DNA of 49,790 nucleotides from an uncultured Coriobacteriaceae bacterium (GCA_900550385.1 URRZ01000003.1:1-49790); one strand, 5' to 3'; positions 1 through 9,020 are shown, numbered from the stretch's first letter. A program made the numbers and translations. The notes: generated by a model from the letters alone, not told the origin.

Positions 1-117
1 AGTTCCAGATCGTTGTTTTCGCCCGCTGAGCTGGGCCTATGCCGGAATCTCTCCCACAGAAACCACCGAAGAGCCCCGTTTTTACATTTTGTTCGATTGT
101 TTCGGCAGGTCGACGGG

Positions 118-795
118 CTATTGCGCAGCGGAAAGGTCGGGGAATTCGCGCAGCAGACGCGTGACGGGAAGGCCGATGACCGTGTCGCGATCGCCCTCGA
201 TGCGCTCGATGAGCTTGGCGCCTTCGCCTTGGGCGGCATAGGCCCCCGCCTTGTCGAAGGATTCGCCTTGGCGCAGGTACTCGGCGATGCGCTCGTCGGA
301 CAGCTCGTGGAACGAGACGTGCGCCGTATCGGCGAACGTGCGGAAGCCCAACGACACCTTGCCCTCGTCGTTCGCGGCGATCATCCACACCGACACCGCG
401 GTGACGACCTGGTGCGTGTCGCCCGAAAGCGCCCTCAGCATGCGCTTGGCGTCGGAGAGGCTGCGCGGCTTGCCGAAGATCTCGTTCCGATGGACGACCA
501 TGGTGTCGGCGCCCAGCACGATGAGCATGCCGGCGAACTCCGGATCGGCCAGGATCTCCTGCACCACGGCGCCCGCCTTGCGCTCGGCGAGCTTCTTGCA
601 CGCCTCGGGCGGGTCGGCCAGCAGGTCGGGCTCCAGCGTCTCGTCGACATCGGCCGCATGCACGGTGAAGCGGACGCCGGCGCGCTCGAGCAGCTGCTTG
701 CGGCGCGGCGAGCCGCTGGCGAGGATGACCTTGAACGCGGGCGGGTTGGCCTGCGGGACCTCCTCATCGGTGGTGATGTTCTGTTCGTTTTCCAT
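118..795 (-). CDS. maf: Maf-family nucleotide pyrophosphatase
   Basis: Predicted Maf/HAM1-like nucleoside triphosphate pyrophosphatase of 225 aa, a cytoplasmic house-cleaning enzyme that hydrolyses non-canonical or surplus dTTP/UTP-type nucleotides. The N-terminal signature ILASGSPRRKQLL is the classical Maf motif. GADTMV, GKP and the late DKAGAYAAQG and GLP..RLL segments follow in the usual order. About 25 extra residues precede the core. ATG at 795 was chosen; an in-frame ATG three codons upstream (804) is equally possible, and neither has a strong ribosome site. It lies downstream of the FtsX-type permease on the same strand, with a hairpin repeat between them, so co-transcription is uncertain. 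Family assignment is firm; the nucleotide preference cannot be read. Confidence 0.93.
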   Translation of the reverse strand: MENEQNITTDEEVPQANPPAFKVILASGSPRRKQLLERAGVRFTVHAADVDETLEPDLLADPPEACKKLAERKAGAVVQEILADPEFAGMLIVLGADTMVVHRNEIFGKPRSLSDAKRMLRALSGDTHQVVTAVSVWMIAANDEGKVSLGFRTFADTAHVSFHELSDERIAEYLRQGESFDKAGAYAAQGEGAKLIERIEGDRDTVIGLPVTRLLREFPDLSAAQ

Positions 796-842
796 GGGCG
801 GCATTGTAGCGCAAACGCCGCCCATGGGAGGCGCGCCGTTCC

Positions 843-903
843 GGCAGCGGAACGGGGGCCGGTTCCACGTTCCGCTGCCACGGTGCGGAACGGGGTCGGT
901 TCC
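843..903. repeat. GC-rich palindromic repeat between permease gene and maf
   Basis: A perfect 11-bp inverted repeat (GGCAGCGGAAC at 843-853, GTTCCGCTGCC at 869-879) is followed by a second unit. The two copies of the motif GGAACGGGG..CGGTTCC lie at 849-866 and 887-903. There is no T-run on either strand, so it is not a standard intrinsic terminator. It may be an interspersed palindromic element. Confidence 0.7.
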
Positions 904-929
904 GCCTGCCCCCCCCGTTCCCGCTTGCG

Positions 930-3900
930 TCACACCGCGTCGGCGCGCAGGGCCTCTACCACGTTGGCAGCATGGCTCTTGCGCAGGGCGAACGCCACGC
1001 TGATCGCCAGCACCACGAGCACGAGCGCGATCGCCGCGCCGATGTAGGCCCACGGCAGCGAGAAGCCGATGCCCTCGAACGCGATGCCGAGCGCTTGGTA
1101 GAGCAGCCACGCCACCCCTATCGCCAGCACCAGGCCGATCACCAGGCCGCGCAGCGCGTAGCTGGCGCATTCGCACACGAGCATCCGGGCGAACGCGCGG
1201 TCCCCCATCCCCACCGATTTGAGCACCGCGAACTCGCGCGTGCGCAGGATGATGCTGTTGGTGAGCGTGTTGAACACGTTGGCCACCGCGATGAGCGCCA
1301 TGATGGCGGTGAAGCACAGGATGAACACCTGGATGGTCTGGAACGCGAGGCGGGTGGACTCGGAGCTCACGACCAGATCAACCACGTTCACGGTGAGGCC
1401 GGCGTAATCGCCTGCCATCTCGCGCAGCTGCTCGACAGCGGATTCGTGGTCGTCCGCTTGGAACGCGGCGGTCGCGAACGAATAGGAGAACGGCGTATCG
1501 TGCTCGATGGCGGACAGCCGCTCGCCCGGCGCTTCTTCCGCGACGTCGCCGGAAAGCGCTGCCTTCGTGATCTCGTCGGACATGAGCAACGCCGGAAGCC
1601 CGCGCGAGGCCGACACGAGGTTCGCGATGGGCGGGGTCTCGGAAGCGAGCGCCACCACATCGACTTGCACGCTTTGCGCTGAGTCGAGGGAGGCCCGCTC
1701 GATCGTCGGGTCCCCTTCCGCCGCCGACGCCTGGTCGATCAGGCCGAGCGCTGGAGCGCCGTTCTCCCCCTCGACCACACCCAGGCCGGAGAACCCCTCG
1801 GGGATCGTCGCCCCGCAATACGCTTGGAACGAGCCTGCTTGCGCGAAGGGGTCGATGTCGAGGTAGGCCGCATCCGACGTCACGCCCTGGTAGGCGTTCA
1901 GCGCGATGGCGCGCGGATGCCCGGGGTCGGCGAAGTCGAGGTCGCCAACGCCAAGCGACTCCGCCACCTGCGAGAACGACTCCTCGTCGAGGTAGAACAC
2001 ATTCACCTGGCCGTAATAGGCGCCGTCCTCGCCGAACGGCTGGGGCGACCAGCTCGCCGAGCCCCTGTCGTGGATCTGCTGGATAGCGTCGCGCCCCGCA
2101 TCGGAGATCATCCCCGCCGGCAGGACGGCCTGCATGGTCCCCTGCCGAACAACCCCGTCCAAGCTGACGCCCTCGAGCGAAGCCGCCTCGTCGATCAGCT
2201 GGTTGAACTGGTCGGCCCGGGTGCAAAGCTCGTCGTTTTGCATATCGGATCCGCTTGCCATCAGCGTGATGTCCGCATCGGACGATGCACCCCCGGCGCT
2301 GCCGGCGCGCGACACGATCGGATCCATCGTCACCGCCACGGCCCCCGCCGTCACCACCAGCACCACGCTCACCGCAAGCGACATGATGACGATGCGTCCA
2401 CGTGCGCTCTGTCGCGAGAGGTTGCGGTGCGCGATGATGCCCGGAACGCCGGCGGTAAGGCCCCACAGCCCGCCGTCGGAGCGTTTGGAGAACGGCTCAG
2501 CGGTCGGTGCAGACGAGCGCGCCTCGCGCGCCGCCTTCCGCTGCGCGCGCTTCGGCAGGCGCACGTCCTGCACTTGGCGGATGGCGTCCACCGCCGACAC
2601 ACGTCCGGCACGCAACGCGGGGACCCATGCGCTCACCAGCAACGTGACCAACGAGAGCGCTGCCGAGATGGCAAGCGAGGCGGGCTCGACCGCCAAGGAC
2701 AGACCCTCGCCCACGCCCAGCAGCGCGGCGAATCCGGCTCCTGTGAGCTGTAACACCGCCGCCGTGCCCCCGACGCCCAGAAGAATGCCGCAGGGGATGC
2801 CGACGGCGCCCAGCATCAGCGCTTCGACCAGCACCGACCGGCGCAGCTGGCGCTTCGAGGCGCCCAGCGACGCCAGCAACCCGAACTGGCGCGTGCGCTC
2901 GGCCACGCTGATGGAGAACGAGTTGTAGATGAGCGACACCGAGGCCACCGCCACCACCAGCGCCAACACGCCCGCCATCGCCGTGAGCGAATCCTGCAGC
3001 AGGCTTCCGTTATCGACGCCTTGGTAGCGCGTGAGGTTGCCGTGGGTATACACCACCATGTCGCCGTAGTACAGGCCGGTGCCCTCGTAGGGGAGCCCGC
3101 TTACGAACTCGGTGATCTCATCGAGGCTGCCAAAGCCCTGGGTCGCCGCCCACACGTCGGTGTAGCAGCCGGGCAAAGCGTCGCCGGCATCCGACGCTTC
3201 CGCCTGTCCGCCCGACACCATCCCGACGTCGCCCGGCGCGGTGATCGCCAAGGAGGCGCCGTTGGTCGATGCGGCAAAATCATTGCCCGCGTAATGGGCG
3301 CCCGAATCGTCGTAGAAGCCCACGACGGAGAACTCCAACCGCTCGCAGGACGCAAGGCGCATCGCCCCGCCTTCGCCGCTGCCGTCCGCGCGGGATCTCC
3401 CGGACACAGACGAGCCGCCGTAGCCTTCGACCGGCGCGCCTTGGGGGTCGACCACCCCAGCCCCCGCCATGATCTCCTGCACGGCGTTCAGGGTCGAGGC
3501 GATGCCGCCCCGATCGGGATCGTCGGGAACGTAGCGGCAGACATCGAGCGCGATCGAACCGCCCAGCGCGAGCGCGCCGTCGGTCGTGATGCCGCCGTTA
3601 TCGTCATCCACGTCACCCAGCGTCGTTCCGCGAAGGCGCTCGGGCAGCATCACCTCGCCCGCCTCCTCGGGTGCGCGGCCCTCCGTCACCTCGGGCAGGC
3701 AGGTGATCGTCATCCCGTCGCGCTCGAGCTCCCCCTTCGCAACCTCGGGAAACGACTTGACGATGAGCCCGGTGCCGAGCATCTCGCTTTCGCTTTCCGA
3801 AAACCACGCGACGCCGCCATCATGGGACACGACGGCATCGGTGATGCTGTCGCTTTGCTCGAGGGAATCGACCGTCTCGTCCGAAGCGCCTTGCAAATAG

Positions 3901-4079
3901 ACCTGCCACCAGCCTTCGGTGGCGACGGTCCGCTGGTAGAGACCCTGCTGGAGGCTGGCGACCGTCGTCCAGATGGCGGTGATCAACGCGACCGACAGCG
4001 CGATGCCGATGATCGACACCACGGTGCGCATGCGATTTTTCGCCAGCGAGCGCCGGGTGAAGGAGGTCATGACGCTCAT
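930..4079 (-). CDS. Large tandem FtsX-type ABC transporter permease
   Basis: A 1049-aa membrane permease of the FtsX/MacB superfamily, the partner of the ATPase encoded just upstream. The chain holds two FtsX-like halves. Each has an N-terminal membrane helix (about residues 20-42 and 565-585), a large extracytoplasmic domain (about 45-360 and 590-890) and a group of three helices (about 370-500 and the last 150 residues). A basic cytoplasmic linker around residues 510-545 joins the halves. MacB-type permeases are usually 380-850 aa, so this is at the large end. Its ATG overlaps the ATPase stop by 4 bp, indicating translational coupling. With the kinase/regulator genes next door it resembles a peptide- or antibiotic-export module, or a lipid/lipoprotein exporter; the substrate is unknown. 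Confidence 0.9.
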   Translation of the reverse strand: MSVMTSFTRRSLAKNRMRTVVSIIGIALSVALITAIWTTVASLQQGLYQRTVATEGWWQVYLQGASDETVDSLEQSDSITDAVVSHDGGVAWFSESESEMLGTGLIVKSFPEVAKGELERDGMTITCLPEVTEGRAPEEAGEVMLPERLRGTTLGDVDDDNGGITTDGALALGGSIALDVCRYVPDDPDRGGIASTLNAVQEIMAGAGVVDPQGAPVEGYGGSSVSGRSRADGSGEGGAMRLASCERLEFSVVGFYDDSGAHYAGNDFAASTNGASLAITAPGDVGMVSGGQAEASDAGDALPGCYTDVWAATQGFGSLDEITEFVSGLPYEGTGLYYGDMVVYTHGNLTRYQGVDNGSLLQDSLTAMAGVLALVVAVASVSLIYNSFSISVAERTRQFGLLASLGASKRQLRRSVLVEALMLGAVGIPCGILLGVGGTAAVLQLTGAGFAALLGVGEGLSLAVEPASLAISAALSLVTLLVSAWVPALRAGRVSAVDAIRQVQDVRLPKRAQRKAAREARSSAPTAEPFSKRSDGGLWGLTAGVPGIIAHRNLSRQSARGRIVIMSLAVSVVLVVTAGAVAVTMDPIVSRAGSAGGASSDADITLMASGSDMQNDELCTRADQFNQLIDEAASLEGVSLDGVVRQGTMQAVLPAGMISDAGRDAIQQIHDRGSASWSPQPFGEDGAYYGQVNVFYLDEESFSQVAESLGVGDLDFADPGHPRAIALNAYQGVTSDAAYLDIDPFAQAGSFQAYCGATIPEGFSGLGVVEGENGAPALGLIDQASAAEGDPTIERASLDSAQSVQVDVVALASETPPIANLVSASRGLPALLMSDEITKAALSGDVAEEAPGERLSAIEHDTPFSYSFATAAFQADDHESAVEQLREMAGDYAGLTVNVVDLVVSSESTRLAFQTIQVFILCFTAIMALIAVANVFNTLTNSIILRTREFAVLKSVGMGDRAFARMLVCECASYALRGLVIGLVLAIGVAWLLYQALGIAFEGIGFSLPWAYIGAAIALVLVVLAISVAFALRKSHAANVVEALRADAV

Positions 4080-4759
4080 CGCCGGATCCTCTCGTCGCGG
4101 GCGATGCGACCGTCCTCGATCGCGATGACGCGATCGGCGGTGGCGGCGATGTCCTCGTCATGGGTGATCACCACCAGCGTCTGGCCCATCTGCTTGTTGG
4201 ACGCGCGCAGAAGCGCCATGATCTCGCGGCTATTGCGCGAATCGAGGTTGCCGGTGGGCTCGTCGGCGAGCACCACCGACGGGGCGTTCATGAGCGCGCG
4301 TCCGATGGCGACGCGCTGCTGCTGCCCGCCCGAAAGCTGGTTGGGCAGCGCGCCCTCGCGGCCCTCCAGCCCCAGCGCATGCAGCAGCATCCCCAAGCGC
4401 TCCCGGTTCACCGGGCGCCCGTCCAACGCCACCGACAGCGTGATGTTCTCAACGACGCTCAGCACGGGGATGAGGTTGTAAAACTGGTACACCAACCCCA
4501 CCTCGCGGCGGCGGAACACCGCCAGCTGCTCGTCGGAGCGTGCATAGATGTCTTCCCCATTCAAGCGCACTGTGCCCGAGGTGGGGCGGTCCACGCCGCC
4601 CATCAGGTGCAGAAGCGTCGATTTGCCCGAGCCGGACGAGCCGACGATGGCGCAGAACTCGCCTTCCGCGATGGAGAACGACACGTCGTCCAGCGCACGG
4701 GTCGCCGTTTCGCCTTCGCCGTACACCTTGGCGAGATGTTCGACCGTGAGGATGTCCAT
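4076..4759 (-). CDS. ABC transporter ATP-binding protein (LolD/MacB type)
   Basis: A 227-aa ATPase that powers the tandem FtsX permease encoded immediately downstream. Walker A is GSSGSGKST (residues 40-48), the Q-loop region is VYQFYNL, the signature is LSGGQQQR, and Walker B is LADEPTGNLD, followed by a switch histidine in ITHDE. This is the standard size for the LolD/MacB/FtsE group. ATG at 4759 was chosen because GGAAAGG lies about 7 nt upstream. A longer reading frame to 4840 has no such site. The stop codon overlaps the permease start (ATGA). A possible minus-strand -10 (CATACT) lies at 4865-4870. Confidence 0.95.
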   Translation of the reverse strand: MDILTVEHLAKVYGEGETATRALDDVSFSIAEGEFCAIVGSSGSGKSTLLHLMGGVDRPTSGTVRLNGEDIYARSDEQLAVFRRREVGLVYQFYNLIPVLSVVENITLSVALDGRPVNRERLGMLLHALGLEGREGALPNQLSGGQQQRVAIGRALMNAPSVVLADEPTGNLDSRNSREIMALLRASNKQMGQTLVVITHDEDIAATADRVIAIEDGRIARDERIRR

Positions 4760-5081
4760 GGCATCCGCCTTTCCTTGGATCGAGAGAGACCGCATGTTGA
4801 TCACGGCGCCTGCGGAGCGCCATCGCCGTCCCGCCGCCATGCGGGAGAGCGCCCCTGCGCTTCCAGTATGGCAAACCGTCGTTACCGCACCCTGCCGCGC
4901 GCCTTACGCTTCAGTAATGCGCGGCGAGAAGAAGGGCGGCCGCTCCGCGTCGTTTCAAGGGGATGAAAAGATCGGCCCCTTCTCCATCGCCGAGGCCATC
5001 GACGGCAGCCGTCGAGCTGAGGGCGACCGGCCCAAACGGCACGGGAAGGCAGGCAAGCGGATCGCACGCCGCACCTGCGTG
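4760..5081. other. Intergenic region upstream of the ABC operon
   Basis: A 322-bp stretch without a convincing gene, between the histidine kinase stop and the ABC ATPase start. It holds the ATPase ribosome site and a CATACT-like -10 on the minus strand near 4865-4870. The half-motif TTACCG is at 4882-4887. No T-tailed hairpin was seen behind the kinase, so read-through from the two-component operon into the ABC genes is possible. Confidence 0.5.
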
Positions 5082-6155
5082 CTACACGTTCATCTTGGGA
5101 AACGCCATCTCGAAGCAGGCGCCGCCTTCGGGCAGATTGCGCGCCCGAAGCGATCCTCCCTGCGCACTGACGAGCGCTTGGGCCAACGAGAGCCCGACGC
5201 CGAACCCCTGCGGGTTGGCGGAATCGTCGGCGCGGCCCCGGTAGAATCGCTCGAACACGTGGGGCAGATCCTCCGCGGAGATGCCCGGCCCGTCATCGCT
5301 CACGCGGATGCGCGTCGCCAGCGCATCCTCCGACGCCTCGATGCGCACGGCGCCACCCTCCCCCGCCGCCTCGGCGCAGTTCTTCACGATGTTCTCGAGC
5401 GCCTCCGCCGTCCATGCGGCGTCCCCTTCGAACGCCTCGTCGCCCACGCTCGCGGAGCACGCCACCCCGCGCACGTCCATCATCATCTCGAGCGGCGTCA
5501 ACGCGCGCGCCGCCACATCGGCGACGCGCACCGGGCGCTTCTCGAGCGCCATCACGCCCGCATCGAGGCGCGCCAGCTTCAACAACGTCGTCACCAGCCA
5601 CGACACGCGTTCGACCATGCCCTCCAGCTCGCGCAGGGCGTTGCGGCGGGCTTGCCCGTCCGCCGCGCGCTCGGCAACGGGGACCAAAAGCGACATGGCC
5701 GTGAGCGGCGTGCGGATCTGGTGGGAGATGTCGGCGAGCGCATCGGCCAACGCCGTTTTCTCGGCGCGCAGCTGCTCGGAGGTTCGCGAGAGGCGCGCGA
5801 CCATCTTGGAGACCTCGGTGCGCAGGATGGCCACGTCCCCCTCCCGGCAATCCGAGAACGACACGCGCCGCCCGCCATGCAGCACCTCGTCCATCTCGGC
5901 GGCGAGGCGGGCGATCTCGCGGTAGCGCTGGCGCGAGAACGCCGCGAACAGGATGCAGCACGCCGCTCCGACAGAAGCCGGCCACGCAGCTGCGGCCGCC
6001 TCCCCCGCGGCCCACGCCGCCGCGAGCGCGATGACGGCGGATACGACCGCCATCGCCACGAGCTGGCGCGCGAAAACCCGGTTGCGAAACACCCCGCCAG
6101 CGGAAATAATCGAGCGTTCGATGCCTTTCGCTACGCCTTCGGTTGCCTGGAGCAT
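5082..6155 (-). CDS. Sensor histidine kinase (two-component)
   Basis: A 357-aa membrane sensor kinase that probably phosphorylates the OmpR-type regulator encoded just upstream. Two hydrophobic helices at about residues 30-50 and 55-73 are separated by only a few residues, so the sensor is almost entirely intramembrane. A linker follows, then the dimerisation box DISHQIRTPL with phospho-acceptor His145. The ATPase domain has N-box IVKNCAEA, DDGPGI and GFGVGLSLA. This is the compact intramembrane-sensing layout often paired with ABC exporters. ATG at 6155 is preceded by GGAAGGA at good spacing; the frame extends upstream to 6245 without a better site. The ABC genes start 322 bp further on, suggesting they are the regulated target. 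Confidence 0.93.
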   Translation of the reverse strand: MLQATEGVAKGIERSIISAGGVFRNRVFARQLVAMAVVSAVIALAAAWAAGEAAAAAWPASVGAACCILFAAFSRQRYREIARLAAEMDEVLHGGRRVSFSDCREGDVAILRTEVSKMVARLSRTSEQLRAEKTALADALADISHQIRTPLTAMSLLVPVAERAADGQARRNALRELEGMVERVSWLVTTLLKLARLDAGVMALEKRPVRVADVAARALTPLEMMMDVRGVACSASVGDEAFEGDAAWTAEALENIVKNCAEAAGEGGAVRIEASEDALATRIRVSDDGPGISAEDLPHVFERFYRGRADDSANPQGFGVGLSLAQALVSAQGGSLRARNLPEGGACFEMAFPKMNV

Positions 6156-6368
6156 CGCAAATCCTTCCATCCTTCGCTCGTTTCCAGGGAAAACGAAGCG
6201 ATCCTGCACGGTTGATGCGAAAGCCGCCCCGTCCCTAAGCCGCAAAGGGCATCGAGCGTTTCTTTTTTTCCGATTTCGACGCTTCTCGGTGCATGCGCTC
6301 CCAGATGCGCCCCGCGCAGCGCGCTCTGCTCGGCTCGCAGCCGTCCCGCTCCGCGCTCTCCCCTTCTC

Positions 6369-7037
6369 TCACTTCGCCTTGTAGCCCATGCCGCGCACCG
6401 TCGTGATGATCGTCGGATCGGATGGATCGTCCTCGATCTTCTCGCGCAAGCGGCGGATGTAGACGTTGAGGGCGTTGTCGCTGACGAACTCGCCGGCATC
6501 ATCCCAGATGACGTTGCGCAGCGCATCGCGTGTGGCCAGCTTGCCCGCATGCTGCGCAAAATGGAGGAGCAGGCGGTATTCCAAGGCGGAGAGATCTAGG
6601 TCGACGCCGCGCTTGCGCGCCGTCGCCGCCCCGAGGTCGATCTCGATTGGCCCTAGTTCCAGCACCCGGGATGCCGTGCCCGTGCGGCGCAGCGCTGCCC
6701 TGATGCGCGAGAGCAACTCGCGCACGCGGAATGGCTTCGCCACATAGTCGACCGCGCCCATGTCCAGCCCCATGACCGTGCTGTACTCGTCATCGGAAGC
6801 GGTGAGGAAGATGACGGGCATTCCCGGAGCCGCATCGCGCGCCGCCGCGCAGACCGCGAAACCCGTCCCCTGCGCAAGCGTCACATCGAGCAGCGCAAGA
6901 TCGAACCGACCATGCTCGATCTGACGAATCGCATCGTCTTGGCGCGCAGCGCAGATAACCTCGTATCCCTCCACTCGAAGGAGCTCGGAAAGCGCCCGCA
7001 CGATGGCGTCATCGTCTTCGACGAGCAGGATGCGCAT
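6369..7037 (-). CDS. OmpR/PhoB-family response regulator
   Basis: A 222-aa DNA-binding response regulator. The receiver domain has acidic residues EDDD at 7-10, phospho-acceptor Asp51 in LLDVTL, a conserved Thr in LTASDDE and Lys in VAKPF. A winged-helix output domain with EYRLL and VRGMGYK completes it. It heads the operon with the kinase, with a 213-bp gap in which no gene was found. GGTCCTC-type complement (GAGGACC on the minus strand) serves as ribosome site. A TATACT -10 lies at 7072-7077, with a partial palindrome at 7102-7115 that could be its own operator. Confidence 0.94.
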   Translation of the reverse strand: MRILLVEDDDAIVRALSELLRVEGYEVICAARQDDAIRQIEHGRFDLALLDVTLAQGTGFAVCAAARDAAPGMPVIFLTASDDEYSTVMGLDMGAVDYVAKPFRVRELLSRIRAALRRTGTASRVLELGPIEIDLGAATARKRGVDLDLSALEYRLLLHFAQHAGKLATRDALRNVIWDDAGEFVSDNALNVYIRRLREKIEDDPSDPTIITTVRGMGYKAK

Positions 7038-7071
7038 GAGGACCTCCGTTCGGCTCGAGCCTTACAACGCC

Positions 7072-7115
7072 AGTATAGTGGCAGCTCAAGCCGAAGCCCC
7101 CTTACCGATCTGTAA
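7072..7115 (-). promoter_or_regulatory. Probable promoter and palindromic site of the response-regulator operon
   Basis: The minus strand has TATACT at 7077-7072, 35 bp upstream of the regulator ATG, with no good -35. Upstream, 7102-7115 reads TTACCGATCTGTAA, an imperfect palindrome (TTAC N6 GTAA). A weak -35 plus an upstream site fits an activated promoter. This is inference. Confidence 0.45.
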
Positions 7116-7155
7116 CGTTGGAGACGAAACTTCGCATGAAGCAAAGAACTGAAGC

Positions 7156-7485
7156 TCAATCGTCCCAGTCGACGACAGCCCTTTCGATCAATTGGCTTTG
7201 ATGGAACAGCCTCAGCAAGAAAACTTCCTCGCCGTCCAGGCGGTAAGCCACCGCATATCCCCCGACCAAGCGCTCGCGGCAATTCTTTCGAGCAAGTTCG
7301 GGCTTGCGCGAAACAGCGTAGAGCGAGGGCATGCTCTGCAGCTCTTCGTAAACGTATTCCAAAGCATCGAGCAAGTCGATGGCGGCCTTCGGAGAGTGCA
7401 AGACGGACACAAGGTAATCGACGGCGCCCTCGACATCCGCTCGATACGATTCGGACTCATGAATGGCGTAGGCCACATTGATCAC
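7156..7485 (-). CDS. ParE/RelE-family toxin
   Basis: A 109-aa protein of the RelE/ParE toxin superfamily. It has an N-terminal helical hairpin (about residues 14-55) and then a short beta-sheet region with RLVGGYAVAYRLDGEEVFLLRLFH, where ParE/RelE proteins carry their conserved Arg/Tyr and final strand. The gene overlaps the preceding AbrB-type gene by 29 bp, the usual arrangement of a toxin placed after its antitoxin. RelE members cleave ribosomal mRNA and ParE members poison gyrase; the sequence does not decide between them. The pairing with an AbrB-type antitoxin is less common than RHH or Phd partners. Confidence 0.82.
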   Translation of the reverse strand: MINVAYAIHESESYRADVEGAVDYLVSVLHSPKAAIDLLDALEYVYEELQSMPSLYAVSRKPELARKNCRERLVGGYAVAYRLDGEEVFLLRLFHQSQLIERAVVDWDD

Positions 7486-7831
7486 GCAAGCGCTTTACGG
7501 TCTCATGGGGGTTGCCGATCCTCCCCGCCGCGACATCCTCCTCCGCCTCTTCGATGGCACGACGCGCGGAGACGATCTTGGGCTGCATCTTGCGGTACTG
7601 CTCGATGAGTTCGTCGCCCTCGTAACCTTGCGAAACGAGATGGCGCAGGATGTCGACCGTCACGTCTTCGTCGGACACGTCGAGCGGCTGGATGAGGATG
7701 CCGTCCTCGGTCCACGTGGCAAGGGCATACTCCCCGAACTCCATCTCGCGGTACCACTTCGCCGGAATGGTGATTTGGCGCTTGCTGGAAATCTTGATGG
7801 TCTGGGGCTCTGCCAATGCGACAGCTTCCAT
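7457..7831 (-). CDS. AbrB/SpoVT-type antitoxin
   Basis: A 124-aa DNA-binding protein. Residues about 8-50 form an AbrB swapped-hairpin domain (KISSKRQITIPAKWYREM). An acidic helical tail (DEDVTVD, EEAEEDVA) probably wraps the toxin encoded downstream. The start at 7831 is set by a strong AAGGAGG about 7 nt upstream. The frame continues to 7918 but that part is low-complexity and passes through the promoter. It is expected to repress its own operon; a 13-bp direct repeat with 21-bp period lies just upstream of the start. Confidence 0.87.
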   Translation of the reverse strand: MEAVALAEPQTIKISSKRQITIPAKWYREMEFGEYALATWTEDGILIQPLDVSDEDVTVDILRHLVSQGYEGDELIEQYRKMQPKIVSARRAIEEAEEDVAAGRIGNPHETVKRLRDQCGLRHS

Positions 7832-7842
7832 GTTCGTCCTCC

Positions 7843-7883
7843 TTGCGCTTGGTGCTTGGCGCTTTGCGCTTGGTGCGAGTATA
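7843..7883 (-). promoter_or_regulatory. Direct-repeat operator and -10 of the toxin-antitoxin operon
   Basis: The 13-mer TTGCGCTTGGTGC occurs perfectly at 7843-7855 and 7864-7876, 21 bp apart start to start, which is two helical turns. A related TTGGCGC lies between them. A minus-strand TATACT -10 lies at 7883-7878, immediately upstream. The repeats cover the expected transcription start and the ribosome site, so a protein bound there would repress. Confidence 0.6.
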
Positions 7884-8023
7884 GCATAGCGAGGGATGAT
7901 CGCCCTTATGTTCCCCACGCCTCAATGCGCCGCCCATGCCCCGCCTGCAGTCTGCCAGCCGCCCTATGCTATTCTGGGAAGGATTCGCCGCCATCCTGTG
8001 CGCGCTACGCGAAAGGAGCCCCC

Positions 8024-9007
8024 ATGAAGCTGCTCGTCATCGGAAGCAAAGCTCGCACCGAGAAGTACCTCCCGGACCTCCCCATCACGCGTGAGGTCGA
8101 AACCGTCGTCGTAGAGCGCGGCACATCCGACGACGAGATCCTCAGCTTGGCGGCAGACACCGACTTCATCATGGCAGACGCCATATCCCCTGTCAGCTCC
8201 CGCCTGATCGAGGGAATGCCCAACCTCAAGCTCATCCATTCCGAGGGGGTCGCGTACAACGCCATCGATCTGGATGCGGCGCGCGCCCGCGGCGTCTTCG
8301 TCTGCAACAACGCCGGAGCCAACGCCGTCGGCGTCGCGGAGCAGACCATCCTGCTCATGCTCGCGTGCCTGCGCGATGCGATCAACGCGGATGCGGCGGT
8401 GCGGTGCGGACGGCAGATCCAAACCAAGGAGCGCATGATGCTCGAAGGCATTCGCGAGCTGGGCGATTGCCGCATCGGTTTCATCGGATTCGGCGCGATC
8501 GCCCAGGAGACGGCGCGCCATCTGGCGGGCTGGGGATGCGAGATGCTCTACAACAAGCGGCACCGGCTCTCCGAGGAGGACGAACGCGCTTTGGGCGTGC
8601 GCTTCGCCAGCGTGGAGGAGATCGCGAGCACGTGCGACATCGTGAGCATCCACGTGCCGGTCACCGCCGAGACGCGCAACATGGTCGACGCGGAGTTCCT
8701 TGCACGCATGAAGCCCGACGCCATCCTGATCAACACGGCGCGCGGCGAGATCGTCGACACCGAGGCGCTTGCCGCCGCGCTCGAGGCGGGGACCATCGCC
8801 ATGGCGGGCCTCGACACGGTGGCGCCCGAGCCCGTCAAGCCCGACAACCCCCTGCTCAACTTGAGCGAGCAGGCGTCGCGGCGCATCGTGCTCTCGCCCC
8901 ACATCGGCGGCACGACCGTCGGGTTCTTCCGCCGTGCGCATCGCACCATCTGGGAGAACATCGCCCGCGTGGCCGCCGGCGAGGAGCCGATCAACATCGT
9001 TTCGTAG
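8024..9007 (+). CDS. D-2-hydroxyacid dehydrogenase family protein
   Basis: A 327-aa NAD(P)-dependent dehydrogenase that interconverts a 2-hydroxyacid and a 2-oxoacid, cytoplasmic. The Rossmann motif IGFIGFG is at residues 151-157. The catalytic triad is recognisable: Arg240 in NTARGE, Glu269 in APEP and His293 in SPHIGG. Length is normal for the SerA/LdhA-type catalytic core, with no ACT domain. The start is supported by AAAGGAG at 8012-8018. It is followed by a hairpin repeat at 9021-9050. The substrate cannot be told; phosphoglycerate, D-lactate or glyoxylate-type acids are all handled by this family. Confidence 0.92.
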   Translation: MKLLVIGSKARTEKYLPDLPITREVETVVVERGTSDDEILSLAADTDFIMADAISPVSSRLIEGMPNLKLIHSEGVAYNAIDLDAARARGVFVCNNAGANAVGVAEQTILLMLACLRDAINADAAVRCGRQIQTKERMMLEGIRELGDCRIGFIGFGAIAQETARHLAGWGCEMLYNKRHRLSEEDERALGVRFASVEEIASTCDIVSIHVPVTAETRNMVDAEFLARMKPDAILINTARGEIVDTEALAAALEAGTIAMAGLDTVAPEPVKPDNPLLNLSEQASRRIVLSPHIGGTTVGFFRRAHRTIWENIARVAAGEEPINIVS

Positions 9008-9020
9008 CAAGCGGCGCCAC

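Noticed and set aside
6131..6559. 142-codon minus frame between response regulator and kinase
   Set aside because: Arg/Ser-rich, overlaps both genuine genes in another frame, and has no recognisable domain.
7919..8023. Upstream extension of the AbrB antitoxin
   Set aside because: The frame passes through the repeat operator and -10; the strong ribosome site places the start at 7831.
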